Origin: JBNGOQ01 sp050589645
Lineage (GTDB): Bacteria; Bacteroidota; Bacteroidia; Flavobacteriales; Flavobacteriaceae
Assembly (NCBI RefSeq): GCF_050589645.1
Contig: NZ_JBNGOQ010000001.1
Span: 682,001-746,000, forward strand
DNA length: 64,000 nt
Reading direction: 5' to 3'
Both the position numbers and the translations under genes were made by a program. The notes below the pieces were generated by a model. That model saw only the letters and a list, made by a program, of their open reading frames with translations, did not search any database and was not told where the DNA came from. Of the stretch, positions 41,883-51,520 are shown piece after piece. The number at the start of each line of letters is the position of its first letter. Position 1 is the first letter of the stretch.

Positions 41883-43907
41883 TTAATTAAACAATCCGTC
41901 CAACAGTTCATCCGCCACCAAGTTGGGCAGGCTTACCTTCAGTTCCGGGCTTCGGTCCATTTCCCGCTTTAGGGCAAAAATGGCTTCTTTGTTCCGCGCC
42001 CAGCTTCTACGCGCAATACCGTTGTTTACATCGTAGAACAACATACTTTTCAATTTTCTGGAAGCATCTTCAGAACCGTCCAGTACCATACCAAAGCCGC
42101 CATTGATTACCTCGCCCCAGCCTACACCGCCGCCGTTGTGTATGGAGACCCAGGTAGCTCCTCTAAAACTGTCGCCTATCACATTGTGGATGGCCATATC
42201 AGCGGTGAATTTACTCCCGTCGTAGATGTTGCTCGTTTCCCTAAAGGGGGAATCTGTTCCACTTACATCATGGTGGTCGCGCCCCAAGACAACGGGCGCC
42301 GAGATTTCCTTGTTCTCAATGGCCCGGTTAAAGGCCTCCGCTATTTTGGCCCTACCTTCGGCATCGGCGTACAGGATACGGGCCTGGGAACCCACCACTA
42401 ACTTGTTGGTATCCGCTTCTCGGATCCACCTTATGTTATCCTGTAGCTGTTGCTGGATTTCTGCCGGTGCCCCGCGTTTTATCTGTTCCATGGCCTGTAG
42501 GGCAATGTTGTCCGTCTTTTGAAGATCCTCGGGAAGTCCCGAGGTACATACCCATCTAAACGGGCCAAAACCATAATCGAAGCACATGGGTCCCAAAATG
42601 TCCTGTACATAGGAAGGGTACTTAAAATCGATTCCGTTCCCGGCCATAACCGCTGCTCCAGCTCGGGAAGCCTCCAATAAAAAGGCATTGCCGTAATCAA
42701 AGAAATAGGTTCCCTTTTCTGCATGCTTGTTAATGGCCTCCACCTGTCTTCTTAAGGACTGCTGTACATATTTTTTAAAGGTTTTCGGATCTTGGCGCAT
42801 CATATCGTTGGCTTCCTCAAAACTTAGACCTGCTGGGTAATAGCCCCCGCTCCAAGGGTTGTGAAGCGAAGTTTGGTCCGAACCCAAATGAACAAAAAGT
42901 CCTTCCTCGTAGAACCGCTCCCAGACCTCCACGATATTGCCCACATAGGCCAGGGAAACCACCTCCTGGAGTTCGATTGCTTTTCGGGATCTTTTTACCA
43001 ATAGGTCCATATCTGTAAGCAGTTCGTCCACCCATGCCTGTTCATGCCGTTTCCTGGCAGCGGCCGGATTGACCTCCGCACAAATTGTGATACAGCCAGC
43101 AATGTTCCCGGCCTTGGGCTGGGCCCCGCTCATACCTCCCAGTCCAGAGGTCAAAAACAGTTTGCCCTTTACCGGTTCTTCGGGTTTCAGGACTTTTCGG
43201 AAGGCGTTCATTACGGTGATCGTAGTGCCGTGCACAATACCCTGAGGGCCAATATACATATAGGAACCAGCGGTCATCTGTCCGTATTGGGTAACGCCCA
43301 GGGCATTGTATTTTTCCCAATCCTCCGGCCTGGAATAGTTAGGAATCATCATCCCATTGGTTACAACGGCCCTTGGTGCTTGCCGGGAGGAGGGAAAGAG
43401 GCCCATAGGGTGCCCTGAATAGATATGGAGGGTCTGTTCCTCTGTCATTTCGGCCAGGTATTTCATGCAAAGTAGGTATTGCGCCCAGTTCTGAAATACC
43501 GCCCCATTGCCCCCATAGGTAATCAATTCTTCGGGATGCTGCGCAACGGCGGGATCCAGGTTGTTCTGTATCATGAGCATTAGGCTAGCCGCTTGGGGCG
43601 TTTTTGCCGGATAGGCGTCTATGGGTCTTGCGTAGAGTTCGTACCCTGGTTTAAAACGGTACATATAAATGCGACCATAGGTCTCCAATTCGTTTGCAAA
43701 CTCTTTGGAGAGTTCCCTGTGCCATGCTTCCGGAAAATAGCGCAGCGCATTACGGACCGCCAATCTCTTTTCTTCCTGACTCAGAATGTCCATGCGTTTG
43801 GGCGCATGGTTGGCCTTTGGGTCATACGCCCTTTTTGGTGGTAATTCCTTGGGAATACCTTGAAGGATTTGAGCTTTGAAATCTGTAGTAATTTTAGTTG
43901 CTGTCAT
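41883..43907 (-). CDS. hutU: Urocanate hydratase
   Basis: 674 aa from ATG 43907, which lies 4 bases after the hutI stop; a longer frame back to 44048 would overlap hutI. NAD+-binding 'TSGLGGMSGAQPKAG', a substrate-site 'YIGPQGIVHGTT' and the C-terminal 'VSIHNGGGVGWGEVINGGFG' are typical. This longer form (about 670 aa against about 560 in Pseudomonas) is known in Bacteroidota. Converts urocanate to imidazolone propionate. Confidence 0.94.
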   Translation of the reverse strand: MTATKITTDFKAQILQGIPKELPPKRAYDPKANHAPKRMDILSQEEKRLAVRNALRYFPEAWHRELSKEFANELETYGRIYMYRFKPGYELYARPIDAYPAKTPQAASLMLMIQNNLDPAVAQHPEELITYGGNGAVFQNWAQYLLCMKYLAEMTEEQTLHIYSGHPMGLFPSSRQAPRAVVTNGMMIPNYSRPEDWEKYNALGVTQYGQMTAGSYMYIGPQGIVHGTTITVMNAFRKVLKPEEPVKGKLFLTSGLGGMSGAQPKAGNIAGCITICAEVNPAAARKRHEQAWVDELLTDMDLLVKRSRKAIELQEVVSLAYVGNIVEVWERFYEEGLFVHLGSDQTSLHNPWSGGYYPAGLSFEEANDMMRQDPKTFKKYVQQSLRRQVEAINKHAEKGTYFFDYGNAFLLEASRAGAAVMAGNGIDFKYPSYVQDILGPMCFDYGFGPFRWVCTSGLPEDLQKTDNIALQAMEQIKRGAPAEIQQQLQDNIRWIREADTNKLVVGSQARILYADAEGRAKIAEAFNRAIENKEISAPVVLGRDHHDVSGTDSPFRETSNIYDGSKFTADMAIHNVIGDSFRGATWVSIHNGGGVGWGEVINGGFGMVLDGSEDASRKLKSMLFYDVNNGIARRSWARNKEAIFALKREMDRSPELKVSLPNLVADELLDGLFN

Positions 43908-43911
43908 TTCC

Positions 43912-45168
43912 CTATCCCTTGTGTTTATCAAAAATGAGTTTTCCGGCCTTCCAAACACTACACGGTTTAAAGGCGCCTTGGTGATACAAAACCTCTCGGT
44001 AATCCTTGGTGTGAAAAACGCTGAAGTCGGCCAAAAAGCCTTTTGCAAGCTTCCCCCTGTCCGATAGTTTTAAGGCCGCGGCAGCCCTAAAGGTAATACC
44101 GGCCAATACCTCCGCATTGGTCAGCTTTTCAAAGGCTCCCAAAACGGTAGCCTGAGTCAACAGATCGCCCATGGGGGCCGAACCCGGATTATGGTCACTG
44201 GCAATGGCCAAGGCACCTCCGGCATCCAAAATCTTACGTGCGGGGGTAAAATTACAGCCCAAGCCCAGGGATGCCCCTGGAAGGGCCGTGGCTATGACCT
44301 CGCTTTGGGCCAGCAAATGAATTTCTTTGTTGGTACTTGCTTCCAGATGGTCAGCACTGACCGCTCCATGGGCCAAGGCCACTTCACTACCCCCTGTGGA
44401 AAACTGGTCGGCATGGACGGTAATATCAAATCCCATAGCCTTTGCCTGCTCAAAATATGGGGCGATATCCGCTTGGGAAAAGGCGCCTTCCTCGATAAAG
44501 GCATCCACACGGTTGGTCAACCCTTCCGCCTTTAGTACGGGAAAAAGCGTTTGGGCCATCTCCTCCAAATAGGCCGATGGGGTGCCTTCATAATCCCGGG
44601 GCACCATATGGGCTGCCAAACAAGTAGCTATTAGGTCGGAGGGTGTTTCTTTGTTGGCATCGCCAATGGCCCGGAGCATTTTCAGTTCCTCATCCACGGA
44701 AAGACCGTATCCGCTCTTCACTTCCAGCGTAGTGACCCCATTTTTAAGGTGCCGTTTTGCTCTTTTGATAATCCCAGCTGCTAAATCTTCTCGGGAAGCC
44801 TTTCGGGTTTGGGTCACCGTATCCCATATGCCCCCACCTGCTTTTGCAATCTCCAAATACGATTTTCCCGCGTTGCGCAGCGCGTAATCCCGGGCCCTGG
44901 AACCGGCAAAACAAATATGGGTGTGGGCATCTACAAAGCCGGGGAAACAACTGTGGTTTCCCTCCAATTCCATCTTTTCGGCCTTCAGGTCGTTTGCCAA
45001 AGAAAGCATTTCCGTATAACGCCCAAGGGAATGGATAATTCCATTTTCGAGCAGCACGCCCGCATCTTCCACAAGGGGAAGGTCGGCGTCCGGGATGGGG
45101 CCGTTTACGGCTAGCCCGGTCATGGGCAATAGTTGGGTAAAGGGACCTATAAGTGTGTATCTTTTCAT
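43912..45168 (-). CDS. hutI: Imidazolonepropionase
   Basis: 418 aa from ATG 45168, 4 bases past the hutH stop; an in-frame ATG at 45192 overlaps hutH. Metal ligands 'FPGFVDAHTHICFAG' and 'DITVHADQFS', plus 'SDHNPGSAP' near the C-terminus, are the HutI amidohydrolase pattern. Hydrolyses imidazolone propionate to formimidoylglutamate. Third enzyme of the hut operon. Confidence 0.94.
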   Translation of the reverse strand: MKRYTLIGPFTQLLPMTGLAVNGPIPDADLPLVEDAGVLLENGIIHSLGRYTEMLSLANDLKAEKMELEGNHSCFPGFVDAHTHICFAGSRARDYALRNAGKSYLEIAKAGGGIWDTVTQTRKASREDLAAGIIKRAKRHLKNGVTTLEVKSGYGLSVDEELKMLRAIGDANKETPSDLIATCLAAHMVPRDYEGTPSAYLEEMAQTLFPVLKAEGLTNRVDAFIEEGAFSQADIAPYFEQAKAMGFDITVHADQFSTGGSEVALAHGAVSADHLEASTNKEIHLLAQSEVIATALPGASLGLGCNFTPARKILDAGGALAIASDHNPGSAPMGDLLTQATVLGAFEKLTNAEVLAGITFRAAAALKLSDRGKLAKGFLADFSVFHTKDYREVLYHQGAFKPCSVWKAGKLIFDKHKG

Positions 45169-45172
45169 AGCA

Positions 45173-46753
45173 TCAATATACTTCAAATTCATCGGAATGG
45201 GGTGTCTTTAACGATAGGGATGTCCCTTCCATGACCCGATCAATGACCTGTATGAGGTTTTGGTTTCGTATCATATGGATTCCTATTTCAATATCATCCG
45301 AAAAAACCCGATCCTTTTCCGCAAAAGGCACTTTGCTGCGAATTTCCTTGTGGATTTCATCGAGCAAGAGGCCCGACCGTAGCGGTTTTCTATACTCGAA
45401 CGCCTGGGCGGCGGTCAACAATTCTATGGCCAATATCTTCTCTACGTTTCCAAGGATCTGCAGGGCCTTTCTGCCCCCTATGGACCCCATGCTAACATGA
45501 TCTTCCTGGCCCAGGGAAGTGGGAATGCTATCCGCACTTGAGGGAAAACACAGCCCTTTGTTTTCGCTGGCCAAGGCGGCCGTGGTATACTGTAGTATCA
45601 TGTAGCCCGAATTGATACCCGTATCCTGCATTAGCAGTTTTGGGACACCAGGGCTGTTGCCTTCCAAGGCCAAATAGATCCTTCGGTCCGAAATATTCCC
45701 GATCTCGGAAGAGGCCAAAGCTGCATAATCCAGGGCCATAGCCAAGGGTTGTCCATGAAAACTGCCTCCACTGATCGTCAATTCCTCGTTGATGATTACC
45801 GGATTGTCCGTAACCGAATTCAGCTCAATTTCCAAAAGTTCCTTTAAATGCAGCCAAGCATTTCGTGAGGCTCCGTGCACCTGTGGCATGCAGCGCAGCG
45901 AATACGGATCTTGTACCCGTTCACAATCCACATGGTCTTCCATGATCTCCGAACCTTTCAAGAGCGACTTTATCCGGGATGCTACATGTACATTTCCCTT
46001 AAAGGGGCGCAGTGCATGAAGTTCATTGTAAAAGGGTTTTATGGATCCCTGTAACCCTTCCAACATCATAGCCCCGATAATGTCGGCTTGGGAAAGACAG
46101 GCGTGCATGCTTTCTACCACTTTTACTGCATGGGCCGCAATGAATTGGGTTCCATTGATAAGGGCCAGACCTTCCTTAGGACCTAGTTCCAAGGGTCCCA
46201 GGCCTGTTTTGTTAAACAGTTCCTGGGTGCTGAGGTTTGTTTCCTTATAAGTCACCTTTCCCAAACCTATTAGGGGCAAAAATAAATGGGAGAGCGGTGC
46301 TAAATCGCCCGAGGCACCAACCGAGCCTTGGGCCGGAACCACCGGAATGGCGTTATTTTCAATATGCCACAGAATACGGTCCAAGGTGGAAAGCGCGATT
46401 CCGGAATGCGCTTTTGCCAAGGAATGTACCTTTAAGATCATCATCAATTTGGCAATTTCCGAAGCGATGGGGGCCCCAACGCCCACACTGTGACTTTTCA
46501 GGATATTGGTCTGCAATATCTTGGTTTCCTCCTTGGAAATCTTTGTGGTGCACAACGGTCCAAAACCTGTGTTGATGCCGTATACCGCATCTCCGGCACT
46601 CACTATTTTTTCCACGATCCTCCGGTTAGCGGCTACTTTCTTCCGGGTAGCTTCCTTTAAGATGCCCTGAGTTCGCCCACGGGCGAGTGCAAGGGCGATG
46701 CTTGCAGTTAAATGATCCTCTCCATAGCAAAACGTCTTGGGTACATGTATCAT
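45173..46753 (-). CDS. hutH: Histidine ammonia-lyase
   Basis: 526 aa. The MIO prosthetic group arises from the Ala-Ser-Gly in 'GSVGASGDLAPLSH'; 'YGINTGFGPL' and 'QEDHVSMGSIGGRKALQI' are other signature blocks. Converts L-histidine to urocanate plus ammonia. It is the first gene of hutH-I-U-G-F and is read away from the LysR gene. Predicted -7 box TAATTTTA on the minus strand at 46782 to 46775. Confidence 0.95.
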   Translation of the reverse strand: MIHVPKTFCYGEDHLTASIALALARGRTQGILKEATRKKVAANRRIVEKIVSAGDAVYGINTGFGPLCTTKISKEETKILQTNILKSHSVGVGAPIASEIAKLMMILKVHSLAKAHSGIALSTLDRILWHIENNAIPVVPAQGSVGASGDLAPLSHLFLPLIGLGKVTYKETNLSTQELFNKTGLGPLELGPKEGLALINGTQFIAAHAVKVVESMHACLSQADIIGAMMLEGLQGSIKPFYNELHALRPFKGNVHVASRIKSLLKGSEIMEDHVDCERVQDPYSLRCMPQVHGASRNAWLHLKELLEIELNSVTDNPVIINEELTISGGSFHGQPLAMALDYAALASSEIGNISDRRIYLALEGNSPGVPKLLMQDTGINSGYMILQYTTAALASENKGLCFPSSADSIPTSLGQEDHVSMGSIGGRKALQILGNVEKILAIELLTAAQAFEYRKPLRSGLLLDEIHKEIRSKVPFAEKDRVFSDDIEIGIHMIRNQNLIQVIDRVMEGTSLSLKTPHSDEFEVY

Positions 46754-46811
46754 AGGCCAACCATTTGTATCCCCTAAAATTATTGATTATGTTTGATAAT
46801 TGAAAATACCA

Positions 46812-46825
46812 ATTATTGCAATAAT
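46812..46825. promoter_or_regulatory. Candidate LysR operator between hutH and lysR gene
   Basis: Perfect 14-base palindrome ATTATTGCAATAAT in the 80-base divergent gap. It lies about 9 bases from the regulator ATG and 30 bases upstream of the hutH -7 box on the other strand, where a LysR-type protein would both autoregulate and activate. The surrounding gap is AT-rich with further TTGATAATT-like half sites. Confidence 0.6.
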
Positions 46826-46833
46826 CAATAACT

Positions 46834-47721
46834 ATGAGTTATCAATTGGAGTTACGACATTTTAAATACTTTTTGGCGGTGGCCGAGGAGTTGCATTTTA
46901 GAAAAGCAGCGGAAAATTTGTACATCTCCCAACCGGGCCTAAGCCGGCAAATAAAACAAATGGAGGAAATTTTGGATGCTCCTCTGTTTGTCCGGAGCAA
47001 AAAGAAAGTGGCATTAACCGCGGCCGGAAGCTATCTCAAGGGGGAAATGGAATTTCTTTTGAACCATCTGGAGCTTACCAAGAAACAGCTGAAGCGGATC
47101 CACGAGGGGAATTTTGGGGAAATCCGCATCGGTTTTTTGGGATCGGCCATGCAGAACGTAATCCCTGAACTGTTGCTAAAACTGAAAAAGGGTTTTCCCG
47201 CAATCAAAACCAGTTTGGAAGAGCTGTCCAACAACGCGCAGATACAAGCGATCTTAAAGGACCGCCTTGATATGGGATTTGTGCGTTTGGCCAGGGCACC
47301 CAAGGGCATTCATATAAAACCGGTTTTTGAGGATAGCTTTTCCTTGGTCCTACCCAAGGAACATTCCACGGATGCCAAAAATTTTAAGGGAATGCATCAG
47401 CTGGCCAAGGAAGATTTCATCCTGTTTTCACCGGACTACAGTCCCCTGTATTTTGATACTATAATGAGTATTTGTGAAAATGCCGGATTTAGCCCAAAGG
47501 TGTCCCATAAATCGGTTCATGCGCAGACCATTTTTAAGCTGGTGGAAAACAAACTGGGCATTGCCATTGTACCCACATCCCTGCAATACGGTTTTCAAAT
47601 GGACGTAAAATTTATCGAAATAAAACAGGTTCCACAAAAAGCAATCTTATCCGTTATCTGGAAGGAGGACAATCGAAACCCGGCCCTTCGGCACGGGATC
47701 GATTTGTTGTTAAACGGTTAA
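46834..47721 (+). CDS. LysR-family transcription regulator, likely of the hut operon
   Basis: 295 aa. N-terminal winged helix 'FLAVAEELHFRKAAENLYIS' with 'QPGLSRQIKQMEE' recognition helix, then the periplasmic-binding-like effector domain starting about residue 90 ('EIRIGFLGSAMQNVIPELL'). Divergent from hutH with an 80-base shared gap. Control of histidine use, probably with urocanate as signal, is inferred from position. Confidence 0.9.
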   Translation: MSYQLELRHFKYFLAVAEELHFRKAAENLYISQPGLSRQIKQMEEILDAPLFVRSKKKVALTAAGSYLKGEMEFLLNHLELTKKQLKRIHEGNFGEIRIGFLGSAMQNVIPELLLKLKKGFPAIKTSLEELSNNAQIQAILKDRLDMGFVRLARAPKGIHIKPVFEDSFSLVLPKEHSTDAKNFKGMHQLAKEDFILFSPDYSPLYFDTIMSICENAGFSPKVSHKSVHAQTIFKLVENKLGIAIVPTSLQYGFQMDVKFIEIKQVPQKAILSVIWKEDNRNPALRHGIDLLLNG

Positions 47722-47787
47722 GGACATAGGTTAGACTGGCATAATAGTGATTCATGGCCTACCTTTGAAGATCAAAAGCTACAAGGA

Positions 47788-48342
47788 ATGGTTTTCGATT
47801 TGATAAAAGACAGGCGTTCGGTATTCCCGGCCCAATACAATGGGAAACCTGTACGGAAGGAGCATATAGAACAGGTTTTGGAGGCGGCCAATTGGGCCCC
47901 CACCCATAAAAAAACCGAACCTTGGCGCTTTAAGGTGCTTCAGGGCGGTGCCAAGGAAAGACTGGGACTGTTTTTGGCCGAAAAATATCAGGAGGTGGAG
48001 GCCCGTCCCAAGGCGTTCAAAATCAAAAAATTAAAGGAAAACCCAATGCGAGCGGGGGCGATCATTGCCATTTGCATGCAGCGTGACCCCATGGAAAGCC
48101 TACCGGAATGGGAGGAGATTGCGGCGGTGGCCATGGCGGTGCAGAATATGTGGCTATGCTGCACCGAACTGGGCATAGGGTGTTATTGGAGCTCGCCCGG
48201 ACTCATTGTGTATATGGACGGGTTCTTTGACCTGCATGCCGGGGAAAGGTGTTTGGGCTTTTTCTATATGGGCCATTACGAGGAGGAAATCCCGGCTGGG
48301 GATCGAACGTCCATTGCAGAAAAAACAGTGTGGTTGGATTAA
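47788..48342 (+). CDS. Nitroreductase family FMN oxidoreductase
   Basis: 184 aa. FMN-binding pattern 'LIKDRRSVFPAQYNGKPV', 'LEAANWAPTHKKTEPWRFKV' and 'AVQNMWLCCTELGIGCYWSSP', like the short YdjA group. Reduces nitro compounds or other acceptors with NAD(P)H; the natural substrate is unknown. The gene ends exactly where the convergent membrane-protein gene ends. Confidence 0.9.
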   Translation: MVFDLIKDRRSVFPAQYNGKPVRKEHIEQVLEAANWAPTHKKTEPWRFKVLQGGAKERLGLFLAEKYQEVEARPKAFKIKKLKENPMRAGAIIAICMQRDPMESLPEWEEIAAVAMAVQNMWLCCTELGIGCYWSSPGLIVYMDGFFDLHAGERCLGFFYMGHYEEEIPAGDRTSIAEKTVWLD

Positions 48343-49359
48343 TCAATCAATGATTTGGTCAATACGATCTACAAAATTGTTCTTATCATCAATATGTAGC
48401 ACCAAAACATGGCATTCCTCAGTAAAACCATAGAATTTTTCAATGGTCTGGGGTGTTTTAAAATGCAGGGCAACATTGTGGTCCCTACTCGTTTTGGACA
48501 GTCCGAGCGTACCGATTTTTAAATGTTTTGATTGCACCTCCGTCGCACATAATTCCACTTTACTGATTTCACCCAAAGGAATACATATATCCGCAATGAG
48601 TCCGTTTTTTAGGATAAGTTCGGTATCGGTCAAAACAGAAAGCCTCTTGGTCAACGCTCTAATATGACCAAAAATCAACAAAACGGAATAGAGACTAATC
48701 CCTGTTAAAACCCAGGCCGCAATAGTGCTCCATCTCATCAAGAGAAGGTGCAAGGCAAAGGTCTCTATTAAGGCCACCATGATTAGCCCGCCTGCCAGTG
48801 GAATGCTTCCGGTGTCCTTATAATTGGTAAACTCGTTGGCCCGGCGTTTTTTCTTTTTCCATGAGAATAGTGCGTAGTACAACATCGCAATTTCTGAAGA
48901 AAGGAAGGCGGAAAGTTTGGATTTTCCGAACAATTCCTGAGCACTTGCCCTACTGGTGATGTAAAAATCGGAAGCGGGTTTTGCGTTGGATTTAAAGGTT
49001 TTTACACCCGTATAGATTTTACGAATCAGAATGGAAAGCACCACTAACTCCACTATTGGGGCAACATAGGCTTTTATAAAACTTAAATGCAACTGAACGT
49101 TTTCCGGTAGCAGAAAAGTGGCAATAACAACGCCCAATATAAAAACGGGGACCACGGTAAGCTTTGAAATTTTTCGTTTGCGGATCAAAAGAAAATAAAC
49201 CAACGGAGCGGTCAAGGTCAGATCGTACAGTACGGCAATGGCCAAGTCTGGATGCGCTTGTGTTAAGGGACTTAGGGCCAGAAAGACAGAAGACAGAATG
49301 ACAAACAGGGGCAATCCGTAAATCAGCAGCTCACTTCTAATTAATCTTTGTTTACCCAT
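48343..49359 (-). CDS. Multi-pass membrane protein of unknown function
   Basis: 338 aa with about seven or eight hydrophobic segments in the first 230 residues, then a soluble C-terminal domain (about 235-338) rich in beta strands. It has no signal peptide and no family motif that I recognise. Basic clusters such as 'FSWKKKKRRANEF' mark a cytosolic loop. 23 bases behind the DUF456 gene on the same strand, so possibly one transcript. Confidence 0.65.
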   Translation of the reverse strand: MGKQRLIRSELLIYGLPLFVILSSVFLALSPLTQAHPDLAIAVLYDLTLTAPLVYFLLIRKRKISKLTVVPVFILGVVIATFLLPENVQLHLSFIKAYVAPIVELVVLSILIRKIYTGVKTFKSNAKPASDFYITSRASAQELFGKSKLSAFLSSEIAMLYYALFSWKKKKRRANEFTNYKDTGSIPLAGGLIMVALIETFALHLLLMRWSTIAAWVLTGISLYSVLLIFGHIRALTKRLSVLTDTELILKNGLIADICIPLGEISKVELCATEVQSKHLKIGTLGLSKTSRDHNVALHFKTPQTIEKFYGFTEECHVLVLHIDDKNNFVDRIDQIID

Positions 49360-49382
49360 ATTATTTGTTTAGGCCATAAGCA

Positions 49383-49898
49383 TCAATCAAAAAAGGGAAA
49401 CAAAGCCCCTTTATAGTCCCAAGCAGTGGAGATGAACAATCCCATATAGACCACAGTGACCACAAATTTCAAAAAAGTCCCAGTAAGAAAACCGATAAAG
49501 GAACCAAAGGCCGCCTTTAGGGCCGTGGCATTATCGGCCTTATTGATCAATTCCCCCACTAGCGCACCTACAAAGGGCCATACTACGATTCCGAAAATGC
49601 CCAAGATGGGAAAAAGCAGGGCTACCAAGAGCCCAACCGTGGTCCCGATCATGCCCGCCCTGCTGCCTCCAAATTTTTTGGTGCCCACAGCCGGAATAAT
49701 GTAATCCAGGGCAAAGACCGCCAGGGCTATGACCAAGGTGATGCCCAGAACCCACCAATCGTCTGGAACGGCTTTGGTAAGATACAGGAGCAGCAGGCCC
49801 ACCCAACTTACGGGAGGCCCAGGTAAAACGGGTAGAAAACTTCCCAGAATGCCAATAAGCATCAAAATAAAGCCGAGAAGAAGTAAGGTGATGTCCAT
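49383..49898 (-). CDS. DUF456 family membrane protein
   Basis: 171 aa, four or five transmembrane segments. The opening 'LILMLIGILGSFLPVLPGPPVSW' type block and the glycine-rich 'GSRAGMIGTTVGLLVALLFPILGIFG' with 'WPFVGALVGEL' are the DUF456 signature. No function assigned to the family. Starts 124 bases from the divergent lipoprotein gene. Confidence 0.85.
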   Translation of the reverse strand: MDITLLLLGFILMLIGILGSFLPVLPGPPVSWVGLLLLYLTKAVPDDWWVLGITLVIALAVFALDYIIPAVGTKKFGGSRAGMIGTTVGLLVALLFPILGIFGIVVWPFVGALVGELINKADNATALKAAFGSFIGFLTGTFLKFVVTVVYMGLFISTAWDYKGALFPFFD

Positions 49899-50022
49899 TT
49901 TTGTATTTCCTGTTTGACGAAGATACGGCAGATTTGTTACAGTTTTTCTTTTGTATTCAATTGTATTTCTACCTGCGCTAATTGCCTAAAAAATCGTAAT
50001 TTCCCGCAAAGAATTTAACCTT

Positions 50023-50499
50023 ATGCGGAAGCTGTGCATTTTAGGACTGCTCTGTTTCCTCACCGCTTGCGATTGGTTTGCTTCCAAGGAGGCCAAAACC
50101 CAAAAAATGGTGGAGGAGGAAATGCAGAACATTAACTGGAATGAAGTGGATCAATATCCACTGTTCAGTGACTGCGACGAACTGGCTTCCAAGGGGGATC
50201 AGAAAAACTGTTTCGAAGCCACCTTGCTCATGCATTTTTCCATGACTCTGCAGGAGTTCGATTTTGTTTTGGACACCAATGTGAACGATACCGTTTATGT
50301 GGATTTTATGATGGACCAGGACGGTCTGATATCCGTGCTGGATATAGAAAAAGACGATGCCATTGAGACGGAAATGCCAGAGTTTGACGGGGTTATTACA
50401 CAGAGCCTTAAAAGTTTGCCACGGGTAGCACCCGCGCTAAAAAGGGGTATCCCGGTCAGTGCCAAGTTTAGGATACCCATTGTATTGAATACCGAATAA
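50023..50499 (+). CDS. Lipoprotein with TonB-C-like terminal domain
   Basis: 158 aa. Type II signal ends in FLTAC. The C-terminus 'VITQSLKSLPRVAPALKRGIPVSAKFRIPIVL' matches the energy-transducing TonB-type C-terminal pattern common in small Flavobacteriia proteins, and the middle has 'CDELASKGDQKNCFEATLLMHF' with two Cys. Unknown role. Ends 12 bases before ruvC and likely shares its transcript. Confidence 0.75.
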   Translation: MRKLCILGLLCFLTACDWFASKEAKTQKMVEEEMQNINWNEVDQYPLFSDCDELASKGDQKNCFEATLLMHFSMTLQEFDFVLDTNVNDTVYVDFMMDQDGLISVLDIEKDDAIETEMPEFDGVITQSLKSLPRVAPALKRGIPVSAKFRIPIVLNTE

Positions 50500-50511
50500 A
50501 AATTATTCCTT

Positions 50512-51069
50512 TTGGCCAACGAAAAAATCATTTTGGGGATAGATCCCGGAACCAGTATCATGGGCTTCGGAATCATCAAGGTGGTCCATAAACAGATGCA
50601 GTTTATCCAAATGAACGAACTGCTGCTGAAAAAATATAATGACCCCTATACCAAACTGAAACTTATTTTTGAACGTACCTTGGAACTGATAGACACTTAC
50701 CATCCCGATGAAATTGCTATCGAGGCTCCCTTTTATGGTAAAAACGTGCAGTCTATGCTAAAACTGGGTCGCGCACAGGGGGTCGCTATGGCCGCCGGAC
50801 TCTCCAGACAGATTCCGATTACCGAATACCTGCCCAAAAAAATTAAAATGGCCATTACCGGAAACGGAAATGCCAGCAAGGAACAGGTAGCAAAGATGTT
50901 GCAGAGCACCCTGGGCCTAAAAACACTGCCGAAAAACCTGGACAGCACGGACGGACTGGCCGCAGCGGTGTGTCATTTTTATAATGAAGGCAGAATAGAG
51001 GTGGGCAAATCGTATTCGGGCTGGGCCGCTTTCGTGAAACAAAATGAAGGAAAGGTCAATAAACAATGA
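50512..51069 (+). CDS. ruvC: Holliday junction resolvase RuvC
   Basis: 185 aa. Acidic catalytic residues in 'ILGIDPGTSIMGFG', 'EIAIEAPFYGKN' and 'DSTDGLAAAVCH'. Cuts Holliday junctions with RuvAB. No ATG precedes the conserved 'GIDPGTS', so a TTG at 50512 is the start. The last codons (from about 51057) are AT-rich and run into the left inverted repeat, so the original C-terminus may have been altered by an insertion. Confidence 0.93.
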   Translation: MANEKIILGIDPGTSIMGFGIIKVVHKQMQFIQMNELLLKKYNDPYTKLKLIFERTLELIDTYHPDEIAIEAPFYGKNVQSMLKLGRAQGVAMAAGLSRQIPITEYLPKKIKMAITGNGNASKEQVAKMLQSTLGLKTLPKNLDSTDGLAAAVCHFYNEGRIEVGKSYSGWAAFVKQNEGKVNKQ

Positions 51070-51088
51070 ACAATTAGCAATAAACAAT
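51063..51088. repeat. Left inverted repeat flanking the four-helix-bundle gene
   Basis: 26 bases that are the exact reverse complement of 51521-51546. It starts ACAATGAACAATTAG and overlaps the ruvC stop codon. A second, shorter arm (AATTGACAATG, 51106-51116) matches 51541-51551 inverted. The repeats bracket only the S23-like gene. Confidence 0.85.
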
Positions 51089-51144
51089 AAACAGTAGTAA
51101 TTAATAATTGACAATGTGTGATCGGGAGCATTGTTGTGAATGGC

Positions 51145-51498
51145 ATGGGGAATAATCCACTTTATGAAAAATCATATGCTTTCGCATTACAAATTGTGGC
51201 CTTGTACAAGGAGTTGATGCTAAAAGAGAAGGAGTATACCTTGTCAAAGCAACTACTGCGTTCCGGAACATCTATTGGCGCCAATGTGTCCGAAGCGAAC
51301 GGGGCAATTTCAAAAGCAGACTTTTCTTCAAAGATTTCTGTTGCCTATAAGGAGAGCTTGGAAACAAAATACTGGTTAAACCTACTAAAGGATTCAAGCT
51401 ATATAGCAACAAATAAAGCGGATAAATTGATTCTTGATGCGGATGAATTATCAAGGATTATGTTTTCAATCCTAAAGACTACCAGAATAGATAAATAG
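51145..51498 (+). CDS. Four-helix-bundle protein (S23/IVP family)
   Basis: 117 aa from ATG 51145; a GTG at 51118 is an alternative. Family blocks 'EKSYAFALQIVALYKEL', 'KQLLRSGTSIGANVSEANGAIS' and 'KISVAYKESLETKYWLNLL' identify the TIGR02436-type bundle also found in 23S rRNA intervening sequences and related to the Avd protein of diversity-generating retroelements. The gene stands between inverted repeats and interrupts an otherwise tight ruvC-hemW region, which suggests a mobile cassette. Confidence 0.9.
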   Translation: MGNNPLYEKSYAFALQIVALYKELMLKEKEYTLSKQLLRSGTSIGANVSEANGAISKADFSSKISVAYKESLETKYWLNLLKDSSYIATNKADKLILDADELSRIMFSILKTTRIDK

Positions 51499-51520
51499 TA
51501 CTTAAATTATATATATGGTC

